A stretch of 64,000 bases of DNA, taken from contig NZ_CP072842.1 of assembly GCF_017948305.1 (NCBI RefSeq), positions 1,342,001 through 1,406,000 on the forward strand, written 5' to 3'. Numbering within the stretch: the first letter of the stretch is position 1; each line of letters begins with the position of its first letter. The position numbers and the translations under genes are program-made. Below are positions 25,763 through 35,176 of the stretch, piece by piece. Origin of the DNA: Faecalibacter bovis (GTDB taxonomy: Bacteria; Bacteroidota; Bacteroidia; Flavobacteriales; Weeksellaceae). The notes under the pieces were generated by a model. It had not been told where the DNA came from. It was given only the letters and a program-made list of their open reading frames with translations, and made no database searches.

Positions 25763-26482
25763 ATGACAGATAAAGAGAAAAAAGAACAAGATAGAATACA
25801 ATCGCCTTTCCGTCCAAAGGATTGGAATGAGATTAGAACTAATGATTCTTGGGCATTGTTCAAGATTATGAATGAGTTTGTTACAGGTTATGAAACAATG
25901 TCTAGAATTGGACCTTGCGTATCTATTTTCGGATCGGCACGCACATCACCAGATCATCCACATTATAAAATAGCTGAAGAAGTTGCTTTTGAATTAACTA
26001 AAATTGGTTTTGGTGTAATTACAGGAGGTGGACCAGCAATTATGGAAGCGGCTAATAAAGGAGCTCAAAGAGGAGGAGGTACTTCTGTTGGATTAGGAAT
26101 TCGTCTACCTTTCGAAACAAAATTGAATGATTACATAGATCGTGATTACGAAATTAATTTTGATTATTTCTTTGCACGAAAAGTAATGTTTGTAAAATAT
26201 TCTCAAGGTTTTATCGTCATGCCTGGAGGTTTTGGAACTTTAGACGAATTGTTTGAAGCTTTAACTTTAGTACAAACAAAGAAAACAGGTCGTTTTCCAA
26301 TTGTTTTAGTTGGAAAAGAATATTGGGCAGGTTTATTTGATTGGATCAAAAATAGAATGTTTGAAGAAGGATATATTTCGGAAGAAGATTTTGAATTATA
26401 TCGTTTGGTTGATACTGCAGAAGAAGCTGTGGGGCATATCAAAGCATTTTATGATAAGCATAACATCAAATTAAATTTCTAA
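25763..26482 (+). CDS. LOG-family (TIGR00730) Rossmann protein, probable nucleotide phosphoribohydrolase
   Basis: 239 residues from ATG 25763. A TTG-start extension to 25736 would lie inside the terminator and is rejected. The LOG motifs are present: SIFGSART, GFGVITGGGPAIMEAANKGA, and PGGFGTLDELFEALTLVQT (PGGxGTxxE, catalytic). These proteins release the base or ribose-phosphate from nucleoside monophosphates (cytokinin activation in plants). The bacterial role is mostly unknown. Confidence 0.9.
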   Translation: MTDKEKKEQDRIQSPFRPKDWNEIRTNDSWALFKIMNEFVTGYETMSRIGPCVSIFGSARTSPDHPHYKIAEEVAFELTKIGFGVITGGGPAIMEAANKGAQRGGGTSVGLGIRLPFETKLNDYIDRDYEINFDYFFARKVMFVKYSQGFIVMPGGFGTLDELFEALTLVQTKKTGRFPIVLVGKEYWAGLFDWIKNRMFEEGYISEEDFELYRLVDTAEEAVGHIKAFYDKHNIKLNF

Positions 26483-26484
26483 AT

Positions 26485-26519
26485 AAAAAAAACTCCGAGT
26501 AATTAGCTCGAAGTTTTAA
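26485..26519 (+). terminator. Terminator after the LOG-family gene
   Basis: AAAACTCCGAG / CTCGAAGTTTT imperfect hairpin directly after the stop codon. Confidence 0.7.
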
Positions 26520-26743
26520 ACATTAGTTTATAAAAGTTTTAGTGTTAAATGGAGAAATCCTTGGCAGTAACTTCTCTGAGGTAAAAATATAAATAAAAAT
26601 TATATAGAGTTTTCTTTTTTAATAAAAAACTTCAAATTAATTGTAAAAATTAACAATAAATACGTGTTATTCAACTTTATATATTGCTAATTGTAAAATT
26701 TTAATAAAATCCAATTTGGTAATTAAAAGGATTAATAAGTGAT

Positions 26744-26790
26744 TAAAAAAGCCATTAAAATTCTTAAATGAATTTTAATGGCTTTAATTT
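26744..26790 (-). terminator. Terminator of the susC-susD-susE operon
   Basis: Perfect long stem AAGCCATTAAAATT / AATTTTAATGGCTT with an 8-base loop; on the minus strand it is followed by TTTTTTAATC. Confidence 0.9.
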
Positions 26791-26816
26791 TATCTAAATT
26801 TTATTTAGAGTATTAT

Positions 26817-27872
26817 TTATTGTGCTGGAGTAATAGAGTAAGTTAAATTATTAAAATCAACTACAATATTATATGTACCAGCTGCAACTGTGATGTTGTC
26901 TCCTCCGGCAACTAAATTTCCATTAGCTCCTCCGAAGTTCTCATCCCAAGCATTGTTTTTACGGATTTTAAGTTCTCCTGCGTTTAAAACAATTCCGTTT
27001 GCATACCAAACTTCGTTGATTCCGTCAAATGATAAAACTTGAGCATCTGGACCATCCCAACCATTAGGAGTAGCGCTACCAACTAATCCCCATTGAAATT
27101 TTTCAGCAACAAAAGTATTGTTGTTTAAGTCCATTGTAATTTTGAAGTTTCCAGCAGTAGGAACTACAATATTAGAACCACCTGAAGCTAAACTACCACC
27201 AAATCCGTTTGCATTTGTTGTAACATTTTCACTACCGAAGTTTTCAGCCCAATCAGAATCCTTACGGAATTTGATTTCGTCACCAACAGCTAAACTTGTA
27301 TAAGCAACTAAAGCGTTTGGAGTTGTCGTTTTCCAAAATGGAACATCTGCAGAACTTCCCCAACCAGTGATAGAACCAACCACACCCCAAGGTGTAGATA
27401 AGTCTGTAGTGAAAGGAGTTGCAGTGAAAGTTTTAGTTTCTGAATATAATTTTTCAGTACCAAAAGTTCCTAATGAAGATACAATACGGTATTGAATTGT
27501 AGCTTCTGTTCCTGCACTTAATCCTAACTGATCAACTAAGAAAACATTTAAATCTGTTCCATTAATAGCGTATGAAGTTTCTGTTGTAGATGTTAAAACC
27601 TTAGCTTGATCAAAAGTATCTTCAGCTTTAGCAAGTTCAATTTCATACTTAGGAATAGTAGAAATACCATAGCTTGCAGCTGCCCACTCGAAAGTAATAG
27701 CAGTTTCAGTTTGTGTTTCTTCTGATAATTCTACTGCATTTGTAGTGGTATTAATTGTTGGAGCAACAAAATCACCATCATTTAAGATCACGTTTTCGTC
27801 ATCTTCAGAACAGCTAGTTAGAGATACAATCCCTAAACAAGCTGCTGCCATATATTTGATAAATTTATTCAT
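26817..27872 (-). CDS. susE: SusE/SusF-like starch-binding outer-membrane lipoprotein
   Basis: 351 residues. The signal ends with VSLTSC, and the residues after the Cys are SEDDEN, an acidic lipoprotein-export signal that points to the cell surface. An N-terminal SusE Ig-like domain (about 30-155, TINTTTNAVELSEETQT ... ITFEWAAASYG) is followed by two tandem carbohydrate-binding repeats. The first is about 160-258 (WGVVGSITGWG ... KFRKDSDWAENFGS), the second about 259-351 (WGLVGSATPNGWDG ... KIRKNNAWDENFGG). The repeats are clearly homologous. It is the last gene of the susCDE operon, one base after susD. Confidence 0.92.
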   Translation of the reverse strand: MNKFIKYMAAACLGIVSLTSCSEDDENVILNDGDFVAPTINTTTNAVELSEETQTETAITFEWAAASYGISTIPKYEIELAKAEDTFDQAKVLTSTTETSYAINGTDLNVFLVDQLGLSAGTEATIQYRIVSSLGTFGTEKLYSETKTFTATPFTTDLSTPWGVVGSITGWGSSADVPFWKTTTPNALVAYTSLAVGDEIKFRKDSDWAENFGSENVTTNANGFGGSLASGGSNIVVPTAGNFKITMDLNNNTFVAEKFQWGLVGSATPNGWDGPDAQVLSFDGINEVWYANGIVLNAGELKIRKNNAWDENFGGANGNLVAGGDNITVAAGTYNIVVDFNNLTYSITPAQ

Positions 27873-27873
27873 T

Positions 27874-29493
27874 TTAGTAACCAGGATTTTGAGTTAAATT
27901 TGGATTAATCGCAATAATGTTTACAGGAATTGGGAATATTTTTCTGATGTCTGAAACAGATGTTCCGTTTTGGACATCACCTTTAAATGGCCAATCATAT
28001 CCAGATACAAATTTGTTAAAACGAATTAAATCCGTTCTACGTGTACCTTCCCAGTATAATTCTCTTGAACGTTCGTCTAAGATAAAATCTAATGTTAAAT
28101 CAGCATTAGAGATATTACCTGTTGTGTTTCCGTATCCACGAGTTCTTAAAGCATTGATGTAAGATAAAGCAGTTGCTCTATCACCACCAGTTCCACCACG
28201 TAAAACAGCTTCAGCATAGTTTAAATATACTTCAGCTAAACGAATCATAGGTACATCAGTATCTACGAATTCACCTGTAGCGTCGTTACCGTTAGTCCCG
28301 TTCGATTTTTTGTTAGAGAATTTATTTACAGCATAACCTTCGTTAAATGTACTTACGTTAGCAATTTCATAAGTTTGACCATCTGTATAGAACATTGCAC
28401 GTTTATCAGACCACGCGATTGGATTTCCGTCCGCGTCATTTTGTGATGCTTGGAATTTCTCTACTAAAGATTTAGTTGAACGAGGACCTCCCCAACCACC
28501 ATTAACACCTGAGTTTGCTGGTTGCATAGTACCACCGATAGCTGCTTTTACTAAGAATGTAGAACCACCGTATGTTTTAGAATTATTTCCATCGAAGTTT
28601 AACGCGAAAATAAATTCGTTTTGTGCTCCGTTCGAATCATTATCAGCTAAGAATAATTCGTCATAAGCTGTACCGTTACCATTAACATCAGTAGTGTGTA
28701 ATGAATATCCTGATTGAATAGCTAAGTTTGAATAAGCGATAGATTCTGAGTATTTCGCCTCATTAATCCACGTTTCTGCATTTAAATATAAACGAGATAA
28801 TAAAGCATAAGAAGCAACTTTATCAACACGTCCGTATTCATTTGCTCTTGCTTCAGCTAATTCATTTTGAATTTCTAATAATTCAGATTCAACAAAGTTG
28901 AAAATCTCTTGACGATTACTTTGCATTGGAGTTGTACTAGAAATTTCTTTAACTAATGGAACATTTGCATATAAATCCATTAAGTTGTAATAAGCGTATG
29001 CACGAATAAAACGAGCTTCAGCAATGTATTTTTTTACTTCTGGGTTAGCTTCAGCTAAACCTTCTGCATTTTTAATGAATGAGTTTGCGAAAGAAACTGT
29101 AGTTGCTAAACGATAGTACATTCCTTCAATAAAACTATTGTTAGATCCCCAAGTCATAGCATGCATGTTTGGTAAACCTGGATCTCCCCAACCTATAATA
29201 GCTTCGTCTGTTGTAACAACATTTAGTGTAAATAATGAACGTGAAAATTGTGAAGCACCTTCATCAACTCCTTGAATATCTGGGTTACCAGCTGCTCCGG
29301 TTTGTCCTGTGATTGCTAATGAAGCATAAACTTTAGCTAAAGCGAATTTAGCCTGAGTAGCATCTGCAAATACGTCATTTTCTGTGAACATATCTGGATC
29401 ATTAGGCATTAAATCTAAATCATCATGACAAGATGAAATTGAGAATGCTAATGCAGCTGCTAATAAGTATTTTGTTAATTTAATTTTTTTCAT
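27874..29493 (-). CDS. susD: SusD/RagB-family glycan-binding outer-membrane lipoprotein
   Basis: 539 residues. The signal peptide ends with ISSC and is followed by HDDLDLMPNDP, an acidic surface-export signal and a typical SusD start. The SusD fold is seen in FIRAYAYYNLMDLYANVPLV, and the C-terminal RagB part in MIRLAEVYLNYAEAVLRGG and FILDERSRELYWEGTRRTDLIRF. It ends with INPNLTQNPGY. SusD captures oligosaccharide and closes the lid on SusC. It starts 11 bases after susC. Confidence 0.96.
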   Translation of the reverse strand: MKKIKLTKYLLAAALAFSISSCHDDLDLMPNDPDMFTENDVFADATQAKFALAKVYASLAITGQTGAAGNPDIQGVDEGASQFSRSLFTLNVVTTDEAIIGWGDPGLPNMHAMTWGSNNSFIEGMYYRLATTVSFANSFIKNAEGLAEANPEVKKYIAEARFIRAYAYYNLMDLYANVPLVKEISSTTPMQSNRQEIFNFVESELLEIQNELAEARANEYGRVDKVASYALLSRLYLNAETWINEAKYSESIAYSNLAIQSGYSLHTTDVNGNGTAYDELFLADNDSNGAQNEFIFALNFDGNNSKTYGGSTFLVKAAIGGTMQPANSGVNGGWGGPRSTKSLVEKFQASQNDADGNPIAWSDKRAMFYTDGQTYEIANVSTFNEGYAVNKFSNKKSNGTNGNDATGEFVDTDVPMIRLAEVYLNYAEAVLRGGTGGDRATALSYINALRTRGYGNTTGNISNADLTLDFILDERSRELYWEGTRRTDLIRFNKFVSGYDWPFKGDVQNGTSVSDIRKIFPIPVNIIAINPNLTQNPGY

Positions 29494-29504
29494 GACTTGT
29501 TTGA

Positions 29505-32423
29505 TTAGAATTTAACATTTAAACCAAATACAAATGTTCTAGGTCTTGGATAAACATTGTTATCAATTCCTCCAAAGATTTCAGGATCAATACCACTGTA
29601 ATCTGTAAATACTGCAACGTTTTGTACCGCTCCGTATAAACGTACATTCATTCCTTTGATAGGCTCGTTTAAGTTGTAACCTAATGTAATATTATCAATA
29701 CGTAAGAATGATGCATCTTCGATATAGTGATCGCTTAATAAATTAGATTCTGTAATGTTTACGAAACCAGTATTGTAAAAATCTCTATGAACGTTAGATA
29801 AATAATTTTGTCCGTTACCAGTTGCTTTACGGCTATATCCTTTTGCAGAAGCTGTATTGTTATAAACGTAGTTACCGATATTAGCACGAGCTGATGCAGC
29901 TAAATCCCAGTTTTTGTAACGGAAATAAGTATTGAATCCCATTGTGATATCAGCATAAGGATCTTTATGAATGTAACGGTCTTTATCGTTGATAATTCCA
30001 TCTTCGTTAATATCTACATAAGCTCCTTCGATTGGGCGACCATTTGCGTCGTAAACTTGTTTGTAAACGTAGAAACTGTAAGGTGCATTACCTTCACGGT
30101 GAATTTGAATGTTGTTACCAGTAGCACCATCAATTCCTCCAACGTAGTTATCTGTAGATAAATTAGTGATTTCGTTGTCGTTTAATGCGATATTATAACC
30201 AACTTTAAAATCTACATCTCTACTTTTTACGATATCAGCATTAATGCTAAATTCGATCCCTTTATTTTCCATATCACCGATATTTTTATCGATCATATTT
30301 CCAAAGTTTGTAAATGGATCTATGTAAACATTAGCAATTAAATCTTTTGTTTTCTTTTGGTAAACATCGATAGAACCGTAAATTCTATTTTTGAATAAAG
30401 AGTAATCAAGACCAATATTTAATGTTTGTGCAACTTCCCATTTTAAACCTTCGCTTCGTGGAGAAGGGCGGTAAGTTTGGTAAAATTGATTTCCGAATTG
30501 GTAATAAGCTGTTGATTGAGAGATGTCGTAACGTGTCATGTACTTGAAAGTACCTAAACCATTAGAGTTACCAACTTGACCAAAACCAGCTCTTAATTTT
30601 AAATCGCTTACTACAGAAGATCCTTTTAAGAATTCTTCATTTGTCATATTCCATGCAACTGCAACAGATGGGAAGTAACCCCATTTTTCTCCTATGTCAA
30701 ATTTTGAAGAAGCATCTGCACGTAATGTTCCGGTAACGATATATTTGTTATCGAAGTTGTAGTTGAAACGTCCGAAGTAAGATAATAGACTGTAGTGATC
30801 TCTATCTACGAATTCGTATTGAGGATTTCCTTGTTCGCGTAATTCACTATTATAGCTATCGTTATAGAAGTTAAAATATTGGTATCCATATCCAGCTACA
30901 ACGTTTAAATTATGTAAACCAAAATCTTTATTGAAAGTTAAATATGCGTCAAGTAACTTGTTATAATTTTGGTTGTTGTATTTGTAATAAGAACCATCCC
31001 ATGATAAAGATGGATTTGGCATGTTTGCAGAAACAATATTTCTACCGTTAGAATTAGCGATGTCGTAACCTACATTAACAGTTGCAGTTACAGAAGGTAA
31101 AAAATGTAATTTATAATCCATTTTTGCATTACCCACAAAACGTCTAACCTCTGCCGTATCATTTTGTTCGTTTAATAAAGCAACTGGGTTTGTAGGCGCT
31201 AAATTGTGTTTTACAGGACCATCCATCCATGTGTGGTAACCACCGTAAATATCAGCACCAGAATAAATTGGTTGTGTTGGGTCGTATTCTACTGCCGCAC
31301 CAATTGCACCTCTGTTAGCGAAAATATTTTCGATATAAGAACCTCGAGCGTTTAACTCAAATTTTAAATGGTCATCAAAGAAAGATGGAGTTAACGACAT
31401 AGAAGCTGTTGTTCTATTCAAATTATCTCCTTTTAAAATACCATTTTGATCAGTGTTAGATAATGAGAATCTTGAAGGCATTTTACCACCAATATTACCC
31501 ATTGCACTGAAACTATGATCAAAACCAGCAGCTATTTTATAAATTTCTTTCTGCCAATTTGTATTTGCATTTCCTAAACGAGAAATTTCAGCAGGAGTTC
31601 CTACTTGTTGTACTAACGTGCGGAATTCATTTCCGTCCATTACATCTACAAAATCAGTTGGTTGATAAATAGATGTTGTTGCGTTATAGTTATATGTAAA
31701 TTTCTTTCCCTTACCCTTTTTAGTAGTAACTAAAACTACTCCATTTGCAGCACGAGATCCATAGATAGCTGTAGCTGATGCATCTTTTAAGATAGTCATC
31801 GTTTCAATATCATTTGGATTAATGAAATCTAAAGCATTACGAGATCCAGCAACACCACCTTCAATAGGAACACCATCAATTACATATAATGGTTGAGAAG
31901 TTAAAGATAAAGAGCTATTTCCACGGATAATAATGTTTTGTCCGTCTCCAGGAGCACCACCAGCAGATGTAACTACAACACCAGCTATTTTACCTGTAAC
32001 TAATTCTTGTGCAGATGTGATAGAACCTTTGTTGAAGTCCTTTTCAGAAATCTGATTTACAGCACCAGTAACATCTTCTTTTTTCGCAGTACCATATCCA
32101 ATTACAACAACTTCTTCCAGATTAGTTTCAGAAGATTTTATTAATGAAAATTGAATTTGGTCTTGCCCTGTATAAGTATATTCTTGATCATCGTAACCAA
32201 AATAGCTGATTACAATTATATCACCGTCGTTTGCCTCTATTGTAAAGCTTCCTTTTTCGTCAGCAACTACAGAATTTCCAGAAGTAATATTTGTAACTTC
32301 CGCACCACTTAATGTAGTATTTGTAGTTTGATCTGTAACAGATCCTTTAACAATATTTTGTGCCATTAAAATGGCTGGGCATGAAAAAACTAAAGCGATA
32401 AGAGATTGCTTTAAAACTCTCAT
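29505..32423 (-). CDS. susC: SusC/RagA-family TonB-linked outer-membrane transporter
   Basis: 972 residues. After a signal peptide (to MAQ, about residue 22) comes a carboxypeptidase-regulatory-like domain (about 24-100). A Ton box-like segment EEVVVIGYGT and the plug follow (GAPGDGQNIIIRGNSSL, YVIDGVPIEGG). The rest is the 22-stranded barrel ending in TFVFGLNVKF. It pairs with SusD to import maltodextrins using TonB energy. Compared with other SusC proteins no part is missing. The gene is first in its operon and divergent from lacI; the gap holds a LacI-type operator. Confidence 0.96.
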   Translation of the reverse strand: MRVLKQSLIALVFSCPAILMAQNIVKGSVTDQTTNTTLSGAEVTNITSGNSVVADEKGSFTIEANDGDIIVISYFGYDDQEYTYTGQDQIQFSLIKSSETNLEEVVVIGYGTAKKEDVTGAVNQISEKDFNKGSITSAQELVTGKIAGVVVTSAGGAPGDGQNIIIRGNSSLSLTSQPLYVIDGVPIEGGVAGSRNALDFINPNDIETMTILKDASATAIYGSRAANGVVLVTTKKGKGKKFTYNYNATTSIYQPTDFVDVMDGNEFRTLVQQVGTPAEISRLGNANTNWQKEIYKIAAGFDHSFSAMGNIGGKMPSRFSLSNTDQNGILKGDNLNRTTASMSLTPSFFDDHLKFELNARGSYIENIFANRGAIGAAVEYDPTQPIYSGADIYGGYHTWMDGPVKHNLAPTNPVALLNEQNDTAEVRRFVGNAKMDYKLHFLPSVTATVNVGYDIANSNGRNIVSANMPNPSLSWDGSYYKYNNQNYNKLLDAYLTFNKDFGLHNLNVVAGYGYQYFNFYNDSYNSELREQGNPQYEFVDRDHYSLLSYFGRFNYNFDNKYIVTGTLRADASSKFDIGEKWGYFPSVAVAWNMTNEEFLKGSSVVSDLKLRAGFGQVGNSNGLGTFKYMTRYDISQSTAYYQFGNQFYQTYRPSPRSEGLKWEVAQTLNIGLDYSLFKNRIYGSIDVYQKKTKDLIANVYIDPFTNFGNMIDKNIGDMENKGIEFSINADIVKSRDVDFKVGYNIALNDNEITNLSTDNYVGGIDGATGNNIQIHREGNAPYSFYVYKQVYDANGRPIEGAYVDINEDGIINDKDRYIHKDPYADITMGFNTYFRYKNWDLAASARANIGNYVYNNTASAKGYSRKATGNGQNYLSNVHRDFYNTGFVNITESNLLSDHYIEDASFLRIDNITLGYNLNEPIKGMNVRLYGAVQNVAVFTDYSGIDPEIFGGIDNNVYPRPRTFVFGLNVKF

Positions 32424-32646
32424 ATGTTATTTGTTTTTGTTTGTGTTATTTTTAAATTATATTTTTACTTCTCATTACGAAATTAGTTATTTAAATCGTT
32501 AGTTGTGTAGAAGTTACACTAATTACTATAACGAAATCGTTTTCGTGTTAATAAAAAATTAAAATATTAGTTAAGGAAACTTAGATTACTTAAATTTTCG
32601 AGTGATTTTAGTTGATGTAGATTGAATTAAATGTAATTGTAATAAA
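32424..32646. promoter_or_regulatory. Divergent control region between susC and lacI
   Basis: 223 bases holding the operator palindrome (32531-32546) and a 16-base motif (32459-32474) that recurs before the MFS gene. The best -7 candidate for susC is TAATTTCG on the minus strand (32478-32485), one mismatch from consensus. No full promoter could be assigned for either gene. Confidence 0.6.
32531..32546. promoter_or_regulatory. Candidate LacI-family operator
   Basis: ACGAAATCGTTTTCGT is palindromic at 14 of 16 positions about a central CG, as LacI/PurR-type operators are. It lies 107 bases upstream of the susC ATG and 100 bases upstream of the lacI ATG, so one site could control both genes. 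Confidence 0.7.
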
Positions 32647-33666
32647 ATGAAAAAAAACTTAACGTTAAAACAAATTGCAAAGGAGTTAGAAGTTTCTGTT
32701 TCAACAGTTTCTAAAGCTTTAAAAAATAGTGAAGAAATTAGTGAAGCAACTCGTCAAAAAATTCAAGCATTTGCAAAATTATACAATTACAAACCTAATA
32801 ATATTGCACTAAGTTTAAAGAATAGAAAAACGAAAACGATTGCGGTGATTATTCCAGAAGTTGTTCATCACTTTTTTGCAATGGTTATTAGTGGAATAGA
32901 GCATGTAGCCAATCTTAAAGGATATAATGTAATTATTTGTATATCGAACGAGTCGTACGAACGAGAAGTAATCAATATGGAAATGTTAGCTTCAGGTAGT
33001 ATCGATGGGTTTATTATTTCCTTAGCAAAAGAGTCGCAAGAAAAAAAGGATTATCACCATATTAAAGAGGTAATTAATCAAGGCATGCCAGTGGTGATGT
33101 TTGACCGTGTAACAAGAGAAGTGTATACAGATAAAGTAATTATTGATGATGTACTTGCTACACAAGAGGCTATCCAATTCTTTTTGAGCAAGGAACGTAA
33201 AAAAATTGCCATGATTTCTACACCTGATTATATTTCCGTTGGTCGCTTACGCACTGAAGGTTATATGCGAACTTTAGAACAAAATGACATTCCAGTAAAC
33301 GAAGATTTAATCTTAAGAATCGAAGATGAAACGAAGTTAACTGAACAACTAGAGCATTTATTCGATACGCAACAATTTGATGCATTAATGGCTGTAAATG
33401 AAATATATGCTGTTGCAGCATTAAAAGTTGCTTTAAAACGAGGAATCAAAGTACCTGAAGGTTTGAATATCATAGGTTTTACAGACGGAATTATTTCTCA
33501 ACATTCAACTCCTTCAATTTCTACCGTTAAACAAAATGCTTTTAAAATGGGCGAAATTTCTGCTAAATTATTAATCAATAAATTAGAAGAACAAAGCGAA
33601 CACGAACATTATATAACGGAGGTTATCGGTACCGAATTACTACACCGAGAAACTACATCGTTATAG
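32647..33666 (+). CDS. LacI-family transcriptional regulator of the alpha-glucan locus
   Basis: 339 residues. The N-terminal helix-turn-helix reads LKQIAKELEVSVSTVSKAL, followed by the hinge (NNIALSLKNRKTKTIAV) with the helix that usually inserts a Leu into the central CG step. The rest is a periplasmic-binding-protein-like effector domain (VIIPEVVHHFFAMVISGIE to FTDGIISQHSTPSISTV). Maltose or a related sugar is the likely effector from context. In this kind of locus LacI regulators replace the SusR type of Bacteroides. Repressor or activator status cannot be told. Confidence 0.93.
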   Translation: MKKNLTLKQIAKELEVSVSTVSKALKNSEEISEATRQKIQAFAKLYNYKPNNIALSLKNRKTKTIAVIIPEVVHHFFAMVISGIEHVANLKGYNVIICISNESYEREVINMEMLASGSIDGFIISLAKESQEKKDYHHIKEVINQGMPVVMFDRVTREVYTDKVIIDDVLATQEAIQFFLSKERKKIAMISTPDYISVGRLRTEGYMRTLEQNDIPVNEDLILRIEDETKLTEQLEHLFDTQQFDALMAVNEIYAVAALKVALKRGIKVPEGLNIIGFTDGIISQHSTPSISTVKQNAFKMGEISAKLLINKLEEQSEHEHYITEVIGTELLHRETTSL

Positions 33667-33778
33667 TTAATTTTTTGAGTTAAATAATTGATTAACTTAT
33701 TATAATCCCAAAAAAAAGTCTTAAAATTGTAGTCTAATCAAAACATATTTTTACTTCTCAAACCAAAAATATAGTTTT

Positions 33779-33798
33779 GATAAGCTGCAACGCTTATC
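33779..33798. promoter_or_regulatory. Inverted repeat upstream of the MFS gene
   Basis: GATAAGC, 6 bases, GCTTATC, 27 bases before the MFS ATG. It could be a leader hairpin or a binding site. The arms do not match the susC-lacI operator. Confidence 0.45.
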
Positions 33799-33824
33799 GT
33801 AAATAATTAATTCTAATTACGATA

Positions 33825-35171
33825 ATGGAAAAGCGTAGACTAGGATTCTGGGAAATCTGGAATTTAAGTTTCGGATACTTTGGTATCCAAATGGGATTTG
33901 CGTTACAAAATGCAAATGCAAGTAGAATCCTTCAAACTTTTGGTGCAGATGTGCATCATTTGTCTTGGTTTTGGATTGTAGCTCCTTTAATGGGTTTAAT
34001 TGTACAACCTATCATTGGACATTATTCTGATAAAACATGGGGACGTTTCGGTCGCCGTAAACCATACTTTTTAATTGGTGCTGTATTAGCAAGTTTAGGA
34101 TTAATCCTAATGCCTCAAGCTGGTGCATTTACCGCATTACTTCCAGCATTATGGATGGGAGCAGGTTTCTTAATGATTATGGATGCATCGTTCAATATTG
34201 CGATGGAACCATTTCGTGCATTAGTTGCTGATGTTTTACCTTCGGATCAACGTACATTAGGATTTTCTATCCAAACTTCATTAATCGGTTTCGGAGCTGT
34301 TTTAGGTTCTTGGTTACCTTACATTTTAAGTAATTGGGTTGGAGTTGAAAGTGTTGCTGCTGAAGGAGAAGTTCCTTTTCACTTAATCTTTTCATTCTTA
34401 ATTGGGGCTTTAATTTTAATTCTATCTGTAATTATTACAGTTTCTACTACGAAAGAATATTCGCCAGAAGAATTAGATGCCTTCGATAGAGCAGAAGGGA
34501 AAGAACCTGTTGTTGAAGAACAAGCCACTTTTTCTCAAATTTTCAAAGACTTTGGTAATATGCCAACGACCATGAAACAATTGGGATGGGTTCAGTTTTT
34601 TACATGGTTCGGATTATTTGGAATGTGGGTTTTTGCGACTCCAGCAATTGCGCATCACGTGTACAAATTACCCTTAACTGATACCTCTTCTGCAACATAT
34701 AACGAAGCAGGGGATTGGGTCGGAATTATATTCGGAGTTTATAATGCAGTTTCAGCAGTATTCGCCTTTTTCTTACCTGCATTAGCATTAAAAATTGGTC
34801 GTAAAACAACACACACTATTTCTTTAATTGCTGGAGGACTTGGTTTAATTTCAATTTATTTTATTGATAATCCTTATTTACTAATAGTATCAATGTTAGG
34901 AGTCGGAATCGCTTGGGCAAGTATTTTAGCAATGCCTTATGCCATGTTAGCAGGTTCAATTCCCGCAAAGAAAATGGGAGTTTATATGGGAATTTTCAAT
35001 TTCTTTATCTGTATTCCTCAAATTATCAACTCGATTTTAGGAGGTCCAATTGTTAAATACATCTATGGTGGAAATCCAATTTACGCAATCATGATGAGTG
35101 GTGTTGCATTCATTTTAGCAGCTTTACTAGTTCAACGCGTTCAGGACGATGAAAAACCAATCAAAGCATAA
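33825..35171 (+). CDS. MFS sugar transporter (SLC45-like, probable maltose/maltodextrin carrier)
   Basis: 448 residues, about twelve membrane helices. The start FWEIWNLSFGYFGIQMGFALQNANASRI and the loop SDKTWGRFGRRKPY are typical of the sucrose/maltose-transporting GPH/SLC45-like MFS proteins found in flavobacterial alpha-glucan loci. A second loop (KIGRKTTHTIS) marks the C-terminal half. It would bring maltose across the inner membrane for the GH65 phosphorylase. The gene is separated from lacI by 158 bases and followed 5 bases later by pgmB. Confidence 0.9.
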   Translation: MEKRRLGFWEIWNLSFGYFGIQMGFALQNANASRILQTFGADVHHLSWFWIVAPLMGLIVQPIIGHYSDKTWGRFGRRKPYFLIGAVLASLGLILMPQAGAFTALLPALWMGAGFLMIMDASFNIAMEPFRALVADVLPSDQRTLGFSIQTSLIGFGAVLGSWLPYILSNWVGVESVAAEGEVPFHLIFSFLIGALILILSVIITVSTTKEYSPEELDAFDRAEGKEPVVEEQATFSQIFKDFGNMPTTMKQLGWVQFFTWFGLFGMWVFATPAIAHHVYKLPLTDTSSATYNEAGDWVGIIFGVYNAVSAVFAFFLPALALKIGRKTTHTISLIAGGLGLISIYFIDNPYLLIVSMLGVGIAWASILAMPYAMLAGSIPAKKMGVYMGIFNFFICIPQIINSILGGPIVKYIYGGNPIYAIMMSGVAFILAALLVQRVQDDEKPIKA

Positions 35172-35176
35172 TTATT

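Larger units (their letters stand above)
26483..26816. other. 334-bp gene-free junction upstream of the glucan locus
   Basis: The stretch holds the terminator of the plus-strand LOG gene on the left and the terminator of the minus-strand sus operon on the right. Between them (about 26520-26743) is very AT-rich sequence. No open frame, RNA gene or repeat was seen there. Confidence 0.6.

Noticed and set aside
26520-26743. Possible small RNA or small gene in the AT-rich gap before the glucan locus.
   Set aside because: No stable hairpin besides the two terminators, no promoter box pair and no frame with coding bias was seen.
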